This document shows positions 35,797 to 42,961 of a stretch of 64,000 nt of DNA, piece by piece; position 1 is the first letter of the stretch; each line of letters begins with the position of its first letter. Position numbers and translations under genes: made by a program. Under the pieces are notes generated by a model, which did not search any database, was not told the DNA's origin, and saw only the letters and a program-made list of their open reading frames with translations. The DNA is from Altererythrobacter sp. (GTDB lineage Bacteria > Pseudomonadota > Alphaproteobacteria > Sphingomonadales > Sphingomonadaceae), in assembly GCA_016793865.1 (NCBI GenBank), contig JAEULJ010000007.1:124001-188000 (forward strand), written 5' to 3'.

Positions 35797-36645
35797 TCAA
35801 GGGTTTTGCCGGAACGCCCAGCGTAGCGTCTTGCCCATGCCCCAGGTTGCGGCGCGAGCGGGAAAGGCGGCGAGGCCGGGCTTCTCCAACCCCAGCATGG
35901 CGCGCGCGAAAGAGGGCAGCAGAGCCACTGCCTCCGCTCCGAGCAGCGCCTGCGCCGCCGGCGGAGAGCCGGGCGGGCGCTGGTTGAGCACGAGATCGGC
36001 CACTTCGCGCGCCTCGGCACTCGGCCTCAGATCCTTCCGCAACTCGCGGAACAGCAGCTCCGACTCGCGCCGGTCCAGCGGCACGGGATCGGCACCCAGC
36101 GCGCGCGCGATCACCGCGAACTGGCGGTAGTATTCGTCCTGCTCATGCCCCGGCATCGCGGGGCGGACATGGCGCAGGTATGCGGCGAGAAAGCTCGTCG
36201 CCTCCGCCACATGGACCCAGGCGAGCGTGCGCGGATCGCTGGCGGCATAGCGCGTGCCGTCGGGCAGCGTCCCGCCCACCGCCGCGTGGATGCGGTTGAC
36301 CCGCTCGATCGCGGCCTTCGCATCGTCGCGGTGGCCGAAGCTGGTGACGGCGATGAACTTGGCCGTCCGCCGCAACCGCCCGTGCATATCCTCGCGGAAA
36401 TTGGAATGATCGAGGACGCCTTGGAGCGCGTGGGGATGCAGCATCTGGAGCAGGAGCGAGCGGATGCCGCCCACCATCATGCTCACTATATCGGCATGGA
36501 CCATGCGGATGGGCGAATTGCGCTCGAACAGCGCCTGGTCGGATGGCGGGACAGGCGTTTCGCCCGCATTGGCATCGTTGAAGACCCCGCGGACCTTTCC
36601 CACCAGCGCCTGTCTCAATGTTTCGATGGGGTCGGGCGGGGGCAT
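35797..36645 (-). CDS. MpaB-like oxygenase family (DUF2236) protein
   Basis: 282 residues. NSPIRMVHADIVSMMVGGIRSLLLQMLHP, followed by FREDMHGRLRRTAKFI, TRYAASDPRTLAWVHVAEA and the helical C-terminus, matches the DUF2236/latex-clearing/MpaB family, a haem-binding helical fold with oxygenase members. The conserved histidines in HPHALQG and WVHVAEA fit haem or metal binding. The ATG at 36645 is fixed by MPPPDPIETLRQAL. The substrate is unknown. It is divergent from cobS, 52 bases away. Confidence 0.85.
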   Translation of the reverse strand: MPPPDPIETLRQALVGKVRGVFNDANAGETPVPPSDQALFERNSPIRMVHADIVSMMVGGIRSLLLQMLHPHALQGVLDHSNFREDMHGRLRRTAKFIAVTSFGHRDDAKAAIERVNRIHAAVGGTLPDGTRYAASDPRTLAWVHVAEATSFLAAYLRHVRPAMPGHEQDEYYRQFAVIARALGADPVPLDRRESELLFRELRKDLRPSAEAREVADLVLNQRPPGSPPAAQALLGAEAVALLPSFARAMLGLEKPGLAAFPARAATWGMGKTLRWAFRQNP

Positions 36646-36697
36646 TGCGGCAATATAGGCTTGGCGCGGTTTCGAGAAAGCCTTACGCGCCGGGGCG

Positions 36698-37693
36698 ATG
36701 AACGACATGACCGACAAGAGCTTCGAAGCCTCGCAACGCACCGTGCTCGCCGCGCCCGACACCACGGTGAAGGTGCGCGAGGTGTTCGGCGTCGATGTCG
36801 ACTGGGAGGTGCCGGCCTTCAGCAAGCCCGATGCGCGCACACCCGATCTCGACGAGGGCTATGTCTTCGATCCGGACACCACGCTCGCGATCCTGGCCGG
36901 CTTCGCGCATGATCGCCGCGTGATGGTGCAGGGCTATCACGGCACCGGCAAGTCCACCCATATCGAGCAGGTGGCGGCCCGCCTCAACTGGCCCTGCATC
37001 CGCATCAATCTCGACGCGCATATCAGCCGCATCGACCTTGTCGGGCGCGACGCGATCGTGCTGCGTGACGGCCTCCAGGTCACCGAGTTCCGCGAGGGAC
37101 TGCTGCCCTGGGCGCTCCAACATCCGGTGGCGCTGGTGTTCGACGAGTACGACGCCGGCCGCCCCGATGTGATGTTCGTGATCCAGCGCGTGCTGGAACA
37201 GCAGGGCAAGCTGACCCTGCTCGACCAGAACCGCGTGATCCGCCCCGATCCGCATTTCCGCCTGTTCGCCACTGCCAATACGGTAGGGCTGGGCGATACC
37301 AGCGGACTCTACCACGGTACCCAGGCGATCAACCAGGGCCAGATGGACCGCTGGAACATCGTCACCGCGCTCAACTATTTGCCGGCCGACACGGAGCAAG
37401 GCATCGTCGCCGCCAAGAGCCCGGATACCGACGCCAAGGTGATCGCCGACATGGTGAAGGTGGCGGATTTCACCCGTCAGGGGTTCATGAACGGGGACAT
37501 CAGCACGGTGATGAGCCCGCGCACCGTCATCACCTGGGCGCAGAACGCGGCGATCTTCGGCGATGTCGGCCTCGCCTTTCGTCTCACCTTCCTCAACAAA
37601 TGCGACGAGGCGGAGCGGATACTCGTCGCCGAGTACTACCAGCGCGTGTTCGGCGTCGATCTGCCGGAGAGCGTGGTGGGCCGGGCTTCCTGA
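36698..37693 (+). CDS. cobS: CobS-like AAA+ ATPase (cobaltochelatase subunit family)
   Basis: 331 residues. The N-terminal part ([21 protein letters not shown]) and the AAA+ domain are close to alphaproteobacterial CobS, which with CobT and CobN inserts cobalt in aerobic cobalamin synthesis. Walker A is GYHGTGKS at residues 79-86, Walker B is [10 protein letters not shown], and the GAFTGA-like and sensor regions ([11 protein letters not shown]) follow. Neither cobT nor cobN nor any other cob gene is in the window, so a different MoxR-type chaperone role is possible. ATG at 36698 or 36707 could be used. Confidence 0.85.
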   Translation: MNDMTDKSFEASQRTVLAAPDTTVKVREVFGVDVDWEVPAFSKPDARTPDLDEGYVFDPDTTLAILAGFAHDRRVMVQGYHGTGKSTHIEQVAARLNWPCIRINLDAHISRIDLVGRDAIVLRDGLQVTEFREGLLPWALQHPVALVFDEYDAGRPDVMFVIQRVLEQQGKLTLLDQNRVIRPDPHFRLFATANTVGLGDTSGLYHGTQAINQGQMDRWNIVTALNYLPADTEQGIVAAKSPDTDAKVIADMVKVADFTRQGFMNGDISTVMSPRTVITWAQNAAIFGDVGLAFRLTFLNKCDEAERILVAEYYQRVFGVDLPESVVGRAS

Positions 37694-37740
37694 GCCGATA
37701 CGCTATGCAAGGCTGTGTTGGCATGGTAACACAGTAACCG

Positions 37741-39897
37741 ATGTTCGGTCGCCTGTTCGGTTCGAGGAAAGCAGCGGAGCCGGCGCAGCACGGCGGCTTC
37801 TATTCGCTCGACGATCGCATGGACGGGCCCGACTTCGACGACTGGGACGCGCGGCTCGACCGGGTGGAGCGCGGCGTCGCGGCGGAGGAGAAGCGGCGGC
37901 TCAGATGGTTCCAGCGCTCCTACTGGCGAGGGCGGGGCTGGGGCTGGTGGATCGTCCGCGCCATCGCCGCGCTGCTCATGCTGTTCTTCGTGCTGCTGGC
38001 GTGGCTGGCGCTGACCGCGCCGCTATCCAAATCGCTGAAGCCGATCGTCCCCCCGGAAATCACGCTGACCGCCGCCGACGGCACACCTATCGCGCGCAAG
38101 GGTGCCGTGGTCGATGCGCCGGTGGAGATGGCGAAGCTGCCCCCGCACGTCCGGCAGGCATTCCTCGCCATCGAGGACCGGCGCTTCGATACGCATTGGG
38201 GCGTGGATCCGCGCGGAATGGCGCGGGCGGCATGGACCGGATACGGCGGCGGCAGCACGATCACGCAGCAGCTCGCCAAGTTCACCTTCCTGACGCCGGA
38301 ACGCAGCCTGACGCGCAAGGGGCGCGAGATGCTGATCGCGTTCTGGCTGGAGGCGTGGCTGACCAAGGACCAGATCCTGGAGCGCTACCTCTCCAACGCC
38401 TATTTCGGGGACAATGTGTATGGCCTGCGCGCGGCCAGCATGCACTATTTCTACCGCCGCCCGGAACGGCTGACGCTGACGCAGGCGGCGATGCTGGCGG
38501 GGCTGGTGCAGGCTCCCAGCAGGCTCAATCCGGTGCGCAGCTATGCGCGCGCGGAAAAGCGGATGCGGCTGGTGCTGGGGGCAATGGCGGAGGTGGGCTA
38601 CATCCCCAAGGATGCCGTGTTCCGGCCGGCACCCCGGCTCGACCTGCGCGACGAGCACGAGCTGCCTACCGGCACCTATTTCGCCGATTGGGCGCTGCCC
38701 GAGGCGCGCGCGCTGGCCCAGGGCGACAGGGGCGGCGGTTATGCCCGCCAGACCATCGCCACCACGCTCGACAGCCGGCTTCAGGGGATCGCCCGCCGCG
38801 TTACCCGCGATGCTCCGCTGGCGGGCGCGCAGGTGGCGCTGGTCGCCATGCGCCGCAACGGCGAGGTCGTGGCGATGATCGGCGGCACCGACTACGGCAC
38901 AACCCCGTTCAACCGCGCAACCCAGGCCCGGCGGCAACCGGGATCGACTTTCAAGACCTTCGTCTATCTGGCGGCGCTGCGCGATGGATGGTCGCCAGAC
39001 GACCGGATCGACAACCGCGAGATCACGCAAGGTTCCTATCGTCCGCGCAACGCCGGGGGCCGCTATTCCGAAAGCCTGACGCTGACCGAGGCTTTCGCCG
39101 GATCGAGCAATGTCGCGGCGGTGCGGCTGATGCAGCAGGTGGGTAGCGACAAGGTCATCGCCACCGCCCGCGAACTCGGCATCGCCTCGCCGCTGCCGGA
39201 AGGCGATCCGAGCCTCGCGCTCGGCACATCCACCATGACCCTGCTGGAGCTGACGAGTGCCTATGCCGGGATCGCGGCCAACAATCTGCCGGTGAAGGCC
39301 CATGCCGTGCCGCGCACGAAGCCCGGTTTCTTTCGCCGTTTGTGGGACGGCCCCAGTCACCTGTCGGGGCGTACACAGGAAGAAATGCAGTCGATGCTGC
39401 GCCGCGCGATCAATGGCGGCACGGGCCGCGCGGCCACGCTTCCGGTGGCCAATTTCGGCAAGACCGGCACCAGCCAGGACAGCCGCGACGCTCTTTTCGT
39501 GGGCTATGCGGGCGATCTGGTGGTGGGCGTGTGGGTGGGGCGTGACGACAACACGCCGCTCGGCCGCGTAAGCGGCGGCACCGTGCCGGCGCGCATCTGG
39601 CGGGATTTCATGGTGCGGGCCCTTCGCATCCAGCAGGCTCCACCGCCCCCTGTCGAGCAGTCGGAAATCGTCGACGATGTGGTTGAGGGCGAGGGCGACA
39701 TCACCATCGGGCCCGATGGGGCGACCATCGCCTTGCCGGGCGGCGAGGTGCGGATCGGACAGGATGGGGTGACAGTCGAGGGTGCGCGTTACGAAGCCGC
39801 CCGCGCTCGGATCGAGGAAGCACGCCGCCGGGCCGAGGAGGAACTGGAGCGCGCGCGCCGGGGGACAGAGGCCGAAACCGCCGCGGGTCCGAACTAG
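37741..39897 (+). CDS. class A penicillin-binding protein (glycosyltransferase/transpeptidase)
   Basis: 718 residues. A cytoplasmic N-terminal region of about 65 charged residues precedes one membrane helix (about 70-92). The GT51 domain has catalytic Glu145 in EDRRFDTHWG and GGSTITQQLAK; the transpeptidase domain has Ser402 and Lys405 in GSTFK, SSN near residue 456 (SSNVA), and KTG at 574-576. The enzyme polymerises and crosslinks peptidoglycan. A short C-terminal tail (about 670-718) is an acidic/basic helix rich in Arg, Glu and Ala. It follows cobS after 47 bases. Confidence 0.93.
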   Translation: MFGRLFGSRKAAEPAQHGGFYSLDDRMDGPDFDDWDARLDRVERGVAAEEKRRLRWFQRSYWRGRGWGWWIVRAIAALLMLFFVLLAWLALTAPLSKSLKPIVPPEITLTAADGTPIARKGAVVDAPVEMAKLPPHVRQAFLAIEDRRFDTHWGVDPRGMARAAWTGYGGGSTITQQLAKFTFLTPERSLTRKGREMLIAFWLEAWLTKDQILERYLSNAYFGDNVYGLRAASMHYFYRRPERLTLTQAAMLAGLVQAPSRLNPVRSYARAEKRMRLVLGAMAEVGYIPKDAVFRPAPRLDLRDEHELPTGTYFADWALPEARALAQGDRGGGYARQTIATTLDSRLQGIARRVTRDAPLAGAQVALVAMRRNGEVVAMIGGTDYGTTPFNRATQARRQPGSTFKTFVYLAALRDGWSPDDRIDNREITQGSYRPRNAGGRYSESLTLTEAFAGSSNVAAVRLMQQVGSDKVIATARELGIASPLPEGDPSLALGTSTMTLLELTSAYAGIAANNLPVKAHAVPRTKPGFFRRLWDGPSHLSGRTQEEMQSMLRRAINGGTGRAATLPVANFGKTGTSQDSRDALFVGYAGDLVVGVWVGRDDNTPLGRVSGGTVPARIWRDFMVRALRIQQAPPPPVEQSEIVDDVVEGEGDITIGPDGATIALPGGEVRIGQDGVTVEGARYEAARARIEEARRRAEEELERARRGTEAETAAGPN

Positions 39898-39928
39898 CCG
39901 CCCAGCACTCCGCCTCCGCGCTGCGGGC

Positions 39929-40321
39929 CTATTCGGGTTCCACCACCATCACGTTCATCACCGCGCTGGCAATCGGCCGTGAGGGATCGTCCTGCCAGGC
40001 TTCCACCGACAGGTTCGCCGTGCGCCGGCCGAGCTTGACGATCCGCGCCTTCGCAAAGGTCGGGTGCGGCTTGCCCGAAGCGAGGAACTGGACGGTAAGG
40101 TTGATCGGCTTCATCGCTGCCGCTCGCCCTTCCTGCACGAGCGCGCCGCGCAGCAGGGCGTAACCGGCGGTCTCCAAGAGGCCGCTGATGGCCCCGCCAT
40201 GCAGCACTCCCGGCCGACCCTGCACGCCGTCGGAGAAGTCCAGGCGCATGACCGGCGCATCGCCGTCGGCCGCTTCCACGGTGATGCCCAGGGCGTCCGC
40301 ATAGGGGGTCAGCCTAGCCAC
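39929..40321 (-). CDS. PaaI-family hotdog thioesterase (first of pair)
   Basis: 130 residues. Single hotdog domain with the PaaI pattern RPGVLHGGAISGLLETAGYAL, INLTVQFLASG and NLSVEAWQDD. PaaI-type enzymes hydrolyse phenylacetyl- or other acyl-CoA thioesters. The start at 40321 overlaps the upstream paralog by 8 bases, so the two are cotranslated. Confidence 0.85.
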   Translation of the reverse strand: MARLTPYADALGITVEAADGDAPVMRLDFSDGVQGRPGVLHGGAISGLLETAGYALLRGALVQEGRAAAMKPINLTVQFLASGKPHPTFAKARIVKLGRRTANLSVEAWQDDPSRPIASAVMNVMVVEPE

Positions 40322-40781
40322 CGGGCAGGATCCCCGGGTTCACCTTGATGGTCATGAAGACGCCTTGCATCCGCGCCACCGGATCGGCCGGATCGCCATC
40401 ATGTGCGACGCCGTGGACGAAAGCGGCGGAGCGCGTGATCCGATAGCAGGTCGCCCGCCCGAACACGCTGGCGCGCGGTGCGGCCGCGCGCGTATAATCG
40501 ACCCGCAGGTCGAGCGTGGCGATGGGCTGGAAACTGCCCATGCGGGTCCAGATCGCCAGGCCGCTTGCCATGTCCATCAGGCTGACGATCGGGCCGGAGG
40601 CGAGCACCGCGCGATCGTCCTCGCCCACGAGGTCGGATCGCCACGGCAGTTCCAGTTCGACCCAGTCCGCCCCGTGTTCGCGGTAGAGCATTCCCAGCCA
40701 GCCGTTGTGCGAGCGCGCCGTAAGGAAGGGCGCGGCCCGCACGGGATCGAAGGCGGTATCGGCGGGCTCTGGCGGCGGCAT
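40314..40781 (-). CDS. PaaI-family hotdog thioesterase (second of pair)
   Basis: 155 residues. Another hotdog fold, with SNGP-like LASGPIVSLMDMASGLAIW in the helix and LDLRVDYTRAAAPRASVFG in the sheet. In the first partner the corresponding helix starts HGG; here it is SGP, so catalytic detail may differ and a heteromeric pair is possible. ATG at 40781 is chosen by comparison with related proteins. It is divergent from the small peptide operon. Confidence 0.85.
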   Translation of the reverse strand: MPPPEPADTAFDPVRAAPFLTARSHNGWLGMLYREHGADWVELELPWRSDLVGEDDRAVLASGPIVSLMDMASGLAIWTRMGSFQPIATLDLRVDYTRAAAPRASVFGRATCYRITRSAAFVHGVAHDGDPADPVARMQGVFMTIKVNPGILPGG

Positions 40782-40892
40782 CGCGCGGCATGTGGAGAGG
40801 GGCCGGGGCGATGACAATGTTTTAATTTAGTCGCCGCGCCCAGAGGCTGCACCCTGACGCTGGCCGCCGGCACCCCGCTGCGGCGATGACGC

Positions 40893-40898
40893 AAGGGA
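40893..40898 (+). promoter_or_regulatory. ribosome binding site of the 53-residue peptide
   Basis: AAGGGA 8 bases before the ATG at 40907 favours that codon over the in-frame ATGs at 40886 and 40898 as the start. Confidence 0.5.
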
Positions 40899-40906
40899 TG
40901 CTCTCC

Positions 40907-41068
40907 ATGCCTTTACCGAAGATTGATCTCGCCAGCCTGCCCGGACTCGACACCTTGCAGGGTCTGTTCGGCTCACAGTCCGGCCTCTCTGCCGCCTCCG
41001 TCGATGACCGGATCGTGGTGTTGATGGTGTATATCTACGAACTGATCCCCACACTTCCGAGTTCGTGA
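40907..41068 (+). CDS. small peptide, first gene of an uncharacterised operon
   Basis: 53 residues without cysteine. The N-terminal half is polar (KIDLASLPGLDTLQGLFGS), then a short acidic link (SVDD) and a hydrophobic C-terminal core (IVVLMVYIYELIPTLP) ending in two serines. There is no signal peptide. It ends 7 bases before the next gene, which overlaps the third, so the three form one operon. The peptide resembles either a precursor with a leader and core or a small membrane-active peptide; I recognise no described family. Confidence 0.65.
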   Translation: MPLPKIDLASLPGLDTLQGLFGSQSGLSAASVDDRIVVLMVYIYELIPTLPSS

Positions 41069-41075
41069 GCAGGCG

Positions 41076-42056
41076 ATGCGGATCGATCCGGTTCTGGCGC
41101 AGCTGAGGCGCGATCCGGCGCCTCAGCAAGCGGCGCAGGCGGCGCTGGAAGCGTGCCGCGATACCTGGCGTGCGGCGCCTTCGACCGGGCCGCTGCTGGC
41201 GGAACTGGTTGCCTTTGGCGAGGGCGCGGCGCTGGCCGACTGCCCGCTGCTCGACGGCGCTCTTGCCGAACGCGAGCAGGCCCTCGGGCTGCTGTCGGGC
41301 CTGTTCGATCCGCTGACCCGCGCGCTGCGCGATAACCCCCTTGGTCACGTGCCGTTCCGCCACCAATATTCGGGTGGCATAGCAGTGCTGCAACTGGCCA
41401 GCGCGGGCCGGGCGACGCTGTCCCTGCTATGCTACGAGGCAAGCCATGACGGGGCACGCGAACGGGTTGCCACCGTGTGCTTTTCGGGCGGCGAGCGGCA
41501 CGAGCTGTGCCTTGCCGGCGCGGCGCGGGTGCGGGTCTTCGAAACGCGCCGGGAAGAAGCAGCGCGCGCCTGGTTCGACGTGGAGGAGCGCGTGCTTCGG
41601 CAAGGCGACCGGCTCCACTTCGCGGGCGCGGCCCGCACCAAGATCGTCGACGAGCCGCTGGGCCGGTTGATCGTTCTGCGCCTCGCCCGGAGCGATGAAT
41701 GCCCCGGCGCGGCACGCGAGTATGGCATCGCCGATGGCGCGCTGGTCCACATTGCCAGCGGTGACCGAGCCGAGAGCCGCGACGAGATGGCGGCGGCGGT
41801 GCTGGGCGCGATGGGCCGCGCGGACGCGGCGCCCGTGCTGGCCGCGATGGCGCGTGAAGGCACCGCCAGCGACCACCTGCGCTGGCAGGCGCTTCGCCAG
41901 ACGCTCGGGGTCGACACCGCAGCGGGCTTCGCCACGCTCACCGCTATCGCCCGCGATGCAGGCGATGCGCTCGCCGTGCCGGCCGGCGCGTTGCGCGCCA
42001 GCCTTGTCGAGCGCCATCCCCAACTTGCCGACCTGGGCACGCCATGCCCCGCGTGA
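41076..42056 (+). CDS. uncharacterised protein, second gene of the peptide operon
   Basis: 326 residues. A helical N-terminus is followed by a beta-rich stretch (about 90-210: PFRHQYSGGIAVLQLASAG, LCYEASHDG, VRVFETRREEA, LRQGDRLHFAG) that suggests a cupin-like or jelly-roll domain, and the C-terminal 90 residues are helical (RWQALRQTLGVDTAAGFATL) with a HEAT-like look. No catalytic motif is recognised and no signal peptide is seen. It overlaps the third gene by 13 bases. Similar proteins occur in other sphingomonads beside the same partner; I recall no function. Confidence 0.7.
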   Translation: MRIDPVLAQLRRDPAPQQAAQAALEACRDTWRAAPSTGPLLAELVAFGEGAALADCPLLDGALAEREQALGLLSGLFDPLTRALRDNPLGHVPFRHQYSGGIAVLQLASAGRATLSLLCYEASHDGARERVATVCFSGGERHELCLAGAARVRVFETRREEAARAWFDVEERVLRQGDRLHFAGAARTKIVDEPLGRLIVLRLARSDECPGAAREYGIADGALVHIASGDRAESRDEMAAAVLGAMGRADAAPVLAAMAREGTASDHLRWQALRQTLGVDTAAGFATLTAIARDAGDALAVPAGALRASLVERHPQLADLGTPCPA

Positions 42057-42961
42057 TCGACTGCCCCGACGATGCCGCGCACGATCTGGCCGGCTGCCTC
42101 GACACCCTGGGCGACGGCGGCTTCGACCCGGATGACGAGGACAGCCTGCAATCCGCCGCGCGCGCGCTGAGGCGGTTGGGCAATGATCGCGGGTTTCTGG
42201 GTGATATGCTCATCGCACAGCTCAAGCACCGCCATAGCGAGCTTGGCGAAAGCTCGGCCTATGGCGCGCAGTCGATCGTGCTTTCGCGTCCCCGGGGCGG
42301 CTGTTTCCTGCGCGCCAATATCTGGCCGGGAGAACAGGACGCGTGCTTCCGATCGAGCGGCGCAAAGACCTTCGTCTACGGGATGCCGCACGATCACAAT
42401 TTCAGTTTCCTGACCGTGGGCTATCTCGGCCCCGGCTACGCCAGCGACTACTATGAATACGACTACGGCACCGTGGCCGGATTTGCGGGCGAGCGGGCGG
42501 GCCTGCGCTTCGTGGAGCGTGGCGCGCTGTCGGAAGGCAAGCTGATGCTCTACCGCGCGCACCGCGACATCCATTCGCAACTGCCTGCGGAAAGCCTGTC
42601 GGTCAGCCTCAACATCCTGCGCATCCACCCGGCCGAGGGCTGGTTCGACCAGTATGGTTTCGACCTCGATAGTGGCGAGATCTCCGGCGTCCTCAACCCG
42701 ACCGCGACCGAGACATTCCTGCGCTGCGCCGTCGGGCTGGGCGGGGCGGAGGCCATCGACCTTGCCGAGCATTTCGGCCGCCGCCATCCCAGCGACCGGC
42801 TGCGGCTGGCGAGCTACGAGGCGCGGGCACTGCTGCTGGATGACGGCGCTGCCGATAATCTGTGGCGCGAGGCCGAGGGGGCGGGAAGCCGTATGGTCGC
42901 CAAGGAGGCGGTGCGCCGCCGCGCCGCGCTCGCGATGCTCCAGCCGGCTATGCCGGGCTGA
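42044..42961 (+). CDS. cupin-like protein, third gene of the peptide operon
   Basis: 305 residues. The central region has a cupin-type metal site pattern: His116-x-His118 in GMPHDHNFSFLTVGYLGPGY, an acidic residue near Glu138 (YYEYDYG), and His173/His177 in YRAHRDIHSQLP, followed by the closing strands SVSLNILRIHP. An N-terminal helical segment and a C-terminal helical segment (about 220-305) flank it. A Fe(II)- or Mn(II)-dependent dioxygenase or isomerase is possible. Some databases may label relatives as transposase, but nothing here resembles one. It overlaps the end of the converging helicase gene by 14 bases. Confidence 0.7.
   Translation: MPRVIDCPDDAAHDLAGCLDTLGDGGFDPDDEDSLQSAARALRRLGNDRGFLGDMLIAQLKHRHSELGESSAYGAQSIVLSRPRGGCFLRANIWPGEQDACFRSSGAKTFVYGMPHDHNFSFLTVGYLGPGYASDYYEYDYGTVAGFAGERAGLRFVERGALSEGKLMLYRAHRDIHSQLPAESLSVSLNILRIHPAEGWFDQYGFDLDSGEISGVLNPTATETFLRCAVGLGGAEAIDLAEHFGRRHPSDRLRLASYEARALLLDDGAADNLWREAEGAGSRMVAKEAVRRRAALAMLQPAMPG

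Noticed and set aside
40907..42961. Lasso peptide or other known RiPP cluster
   Set aside because: No leader-binding domain, B-type protease, ATP-grasp, radical SAM or cyclase is present, and the peptide has no Cys, so none of the known classes fits. The operon is reported instead as uncharacterised.
42044..42961. Transposase
   Set aside because: No DDE or HUH motif, no inverted repeats around it and it overlaps its operon partner. The HDHNF motif fits a cupin-like site better.
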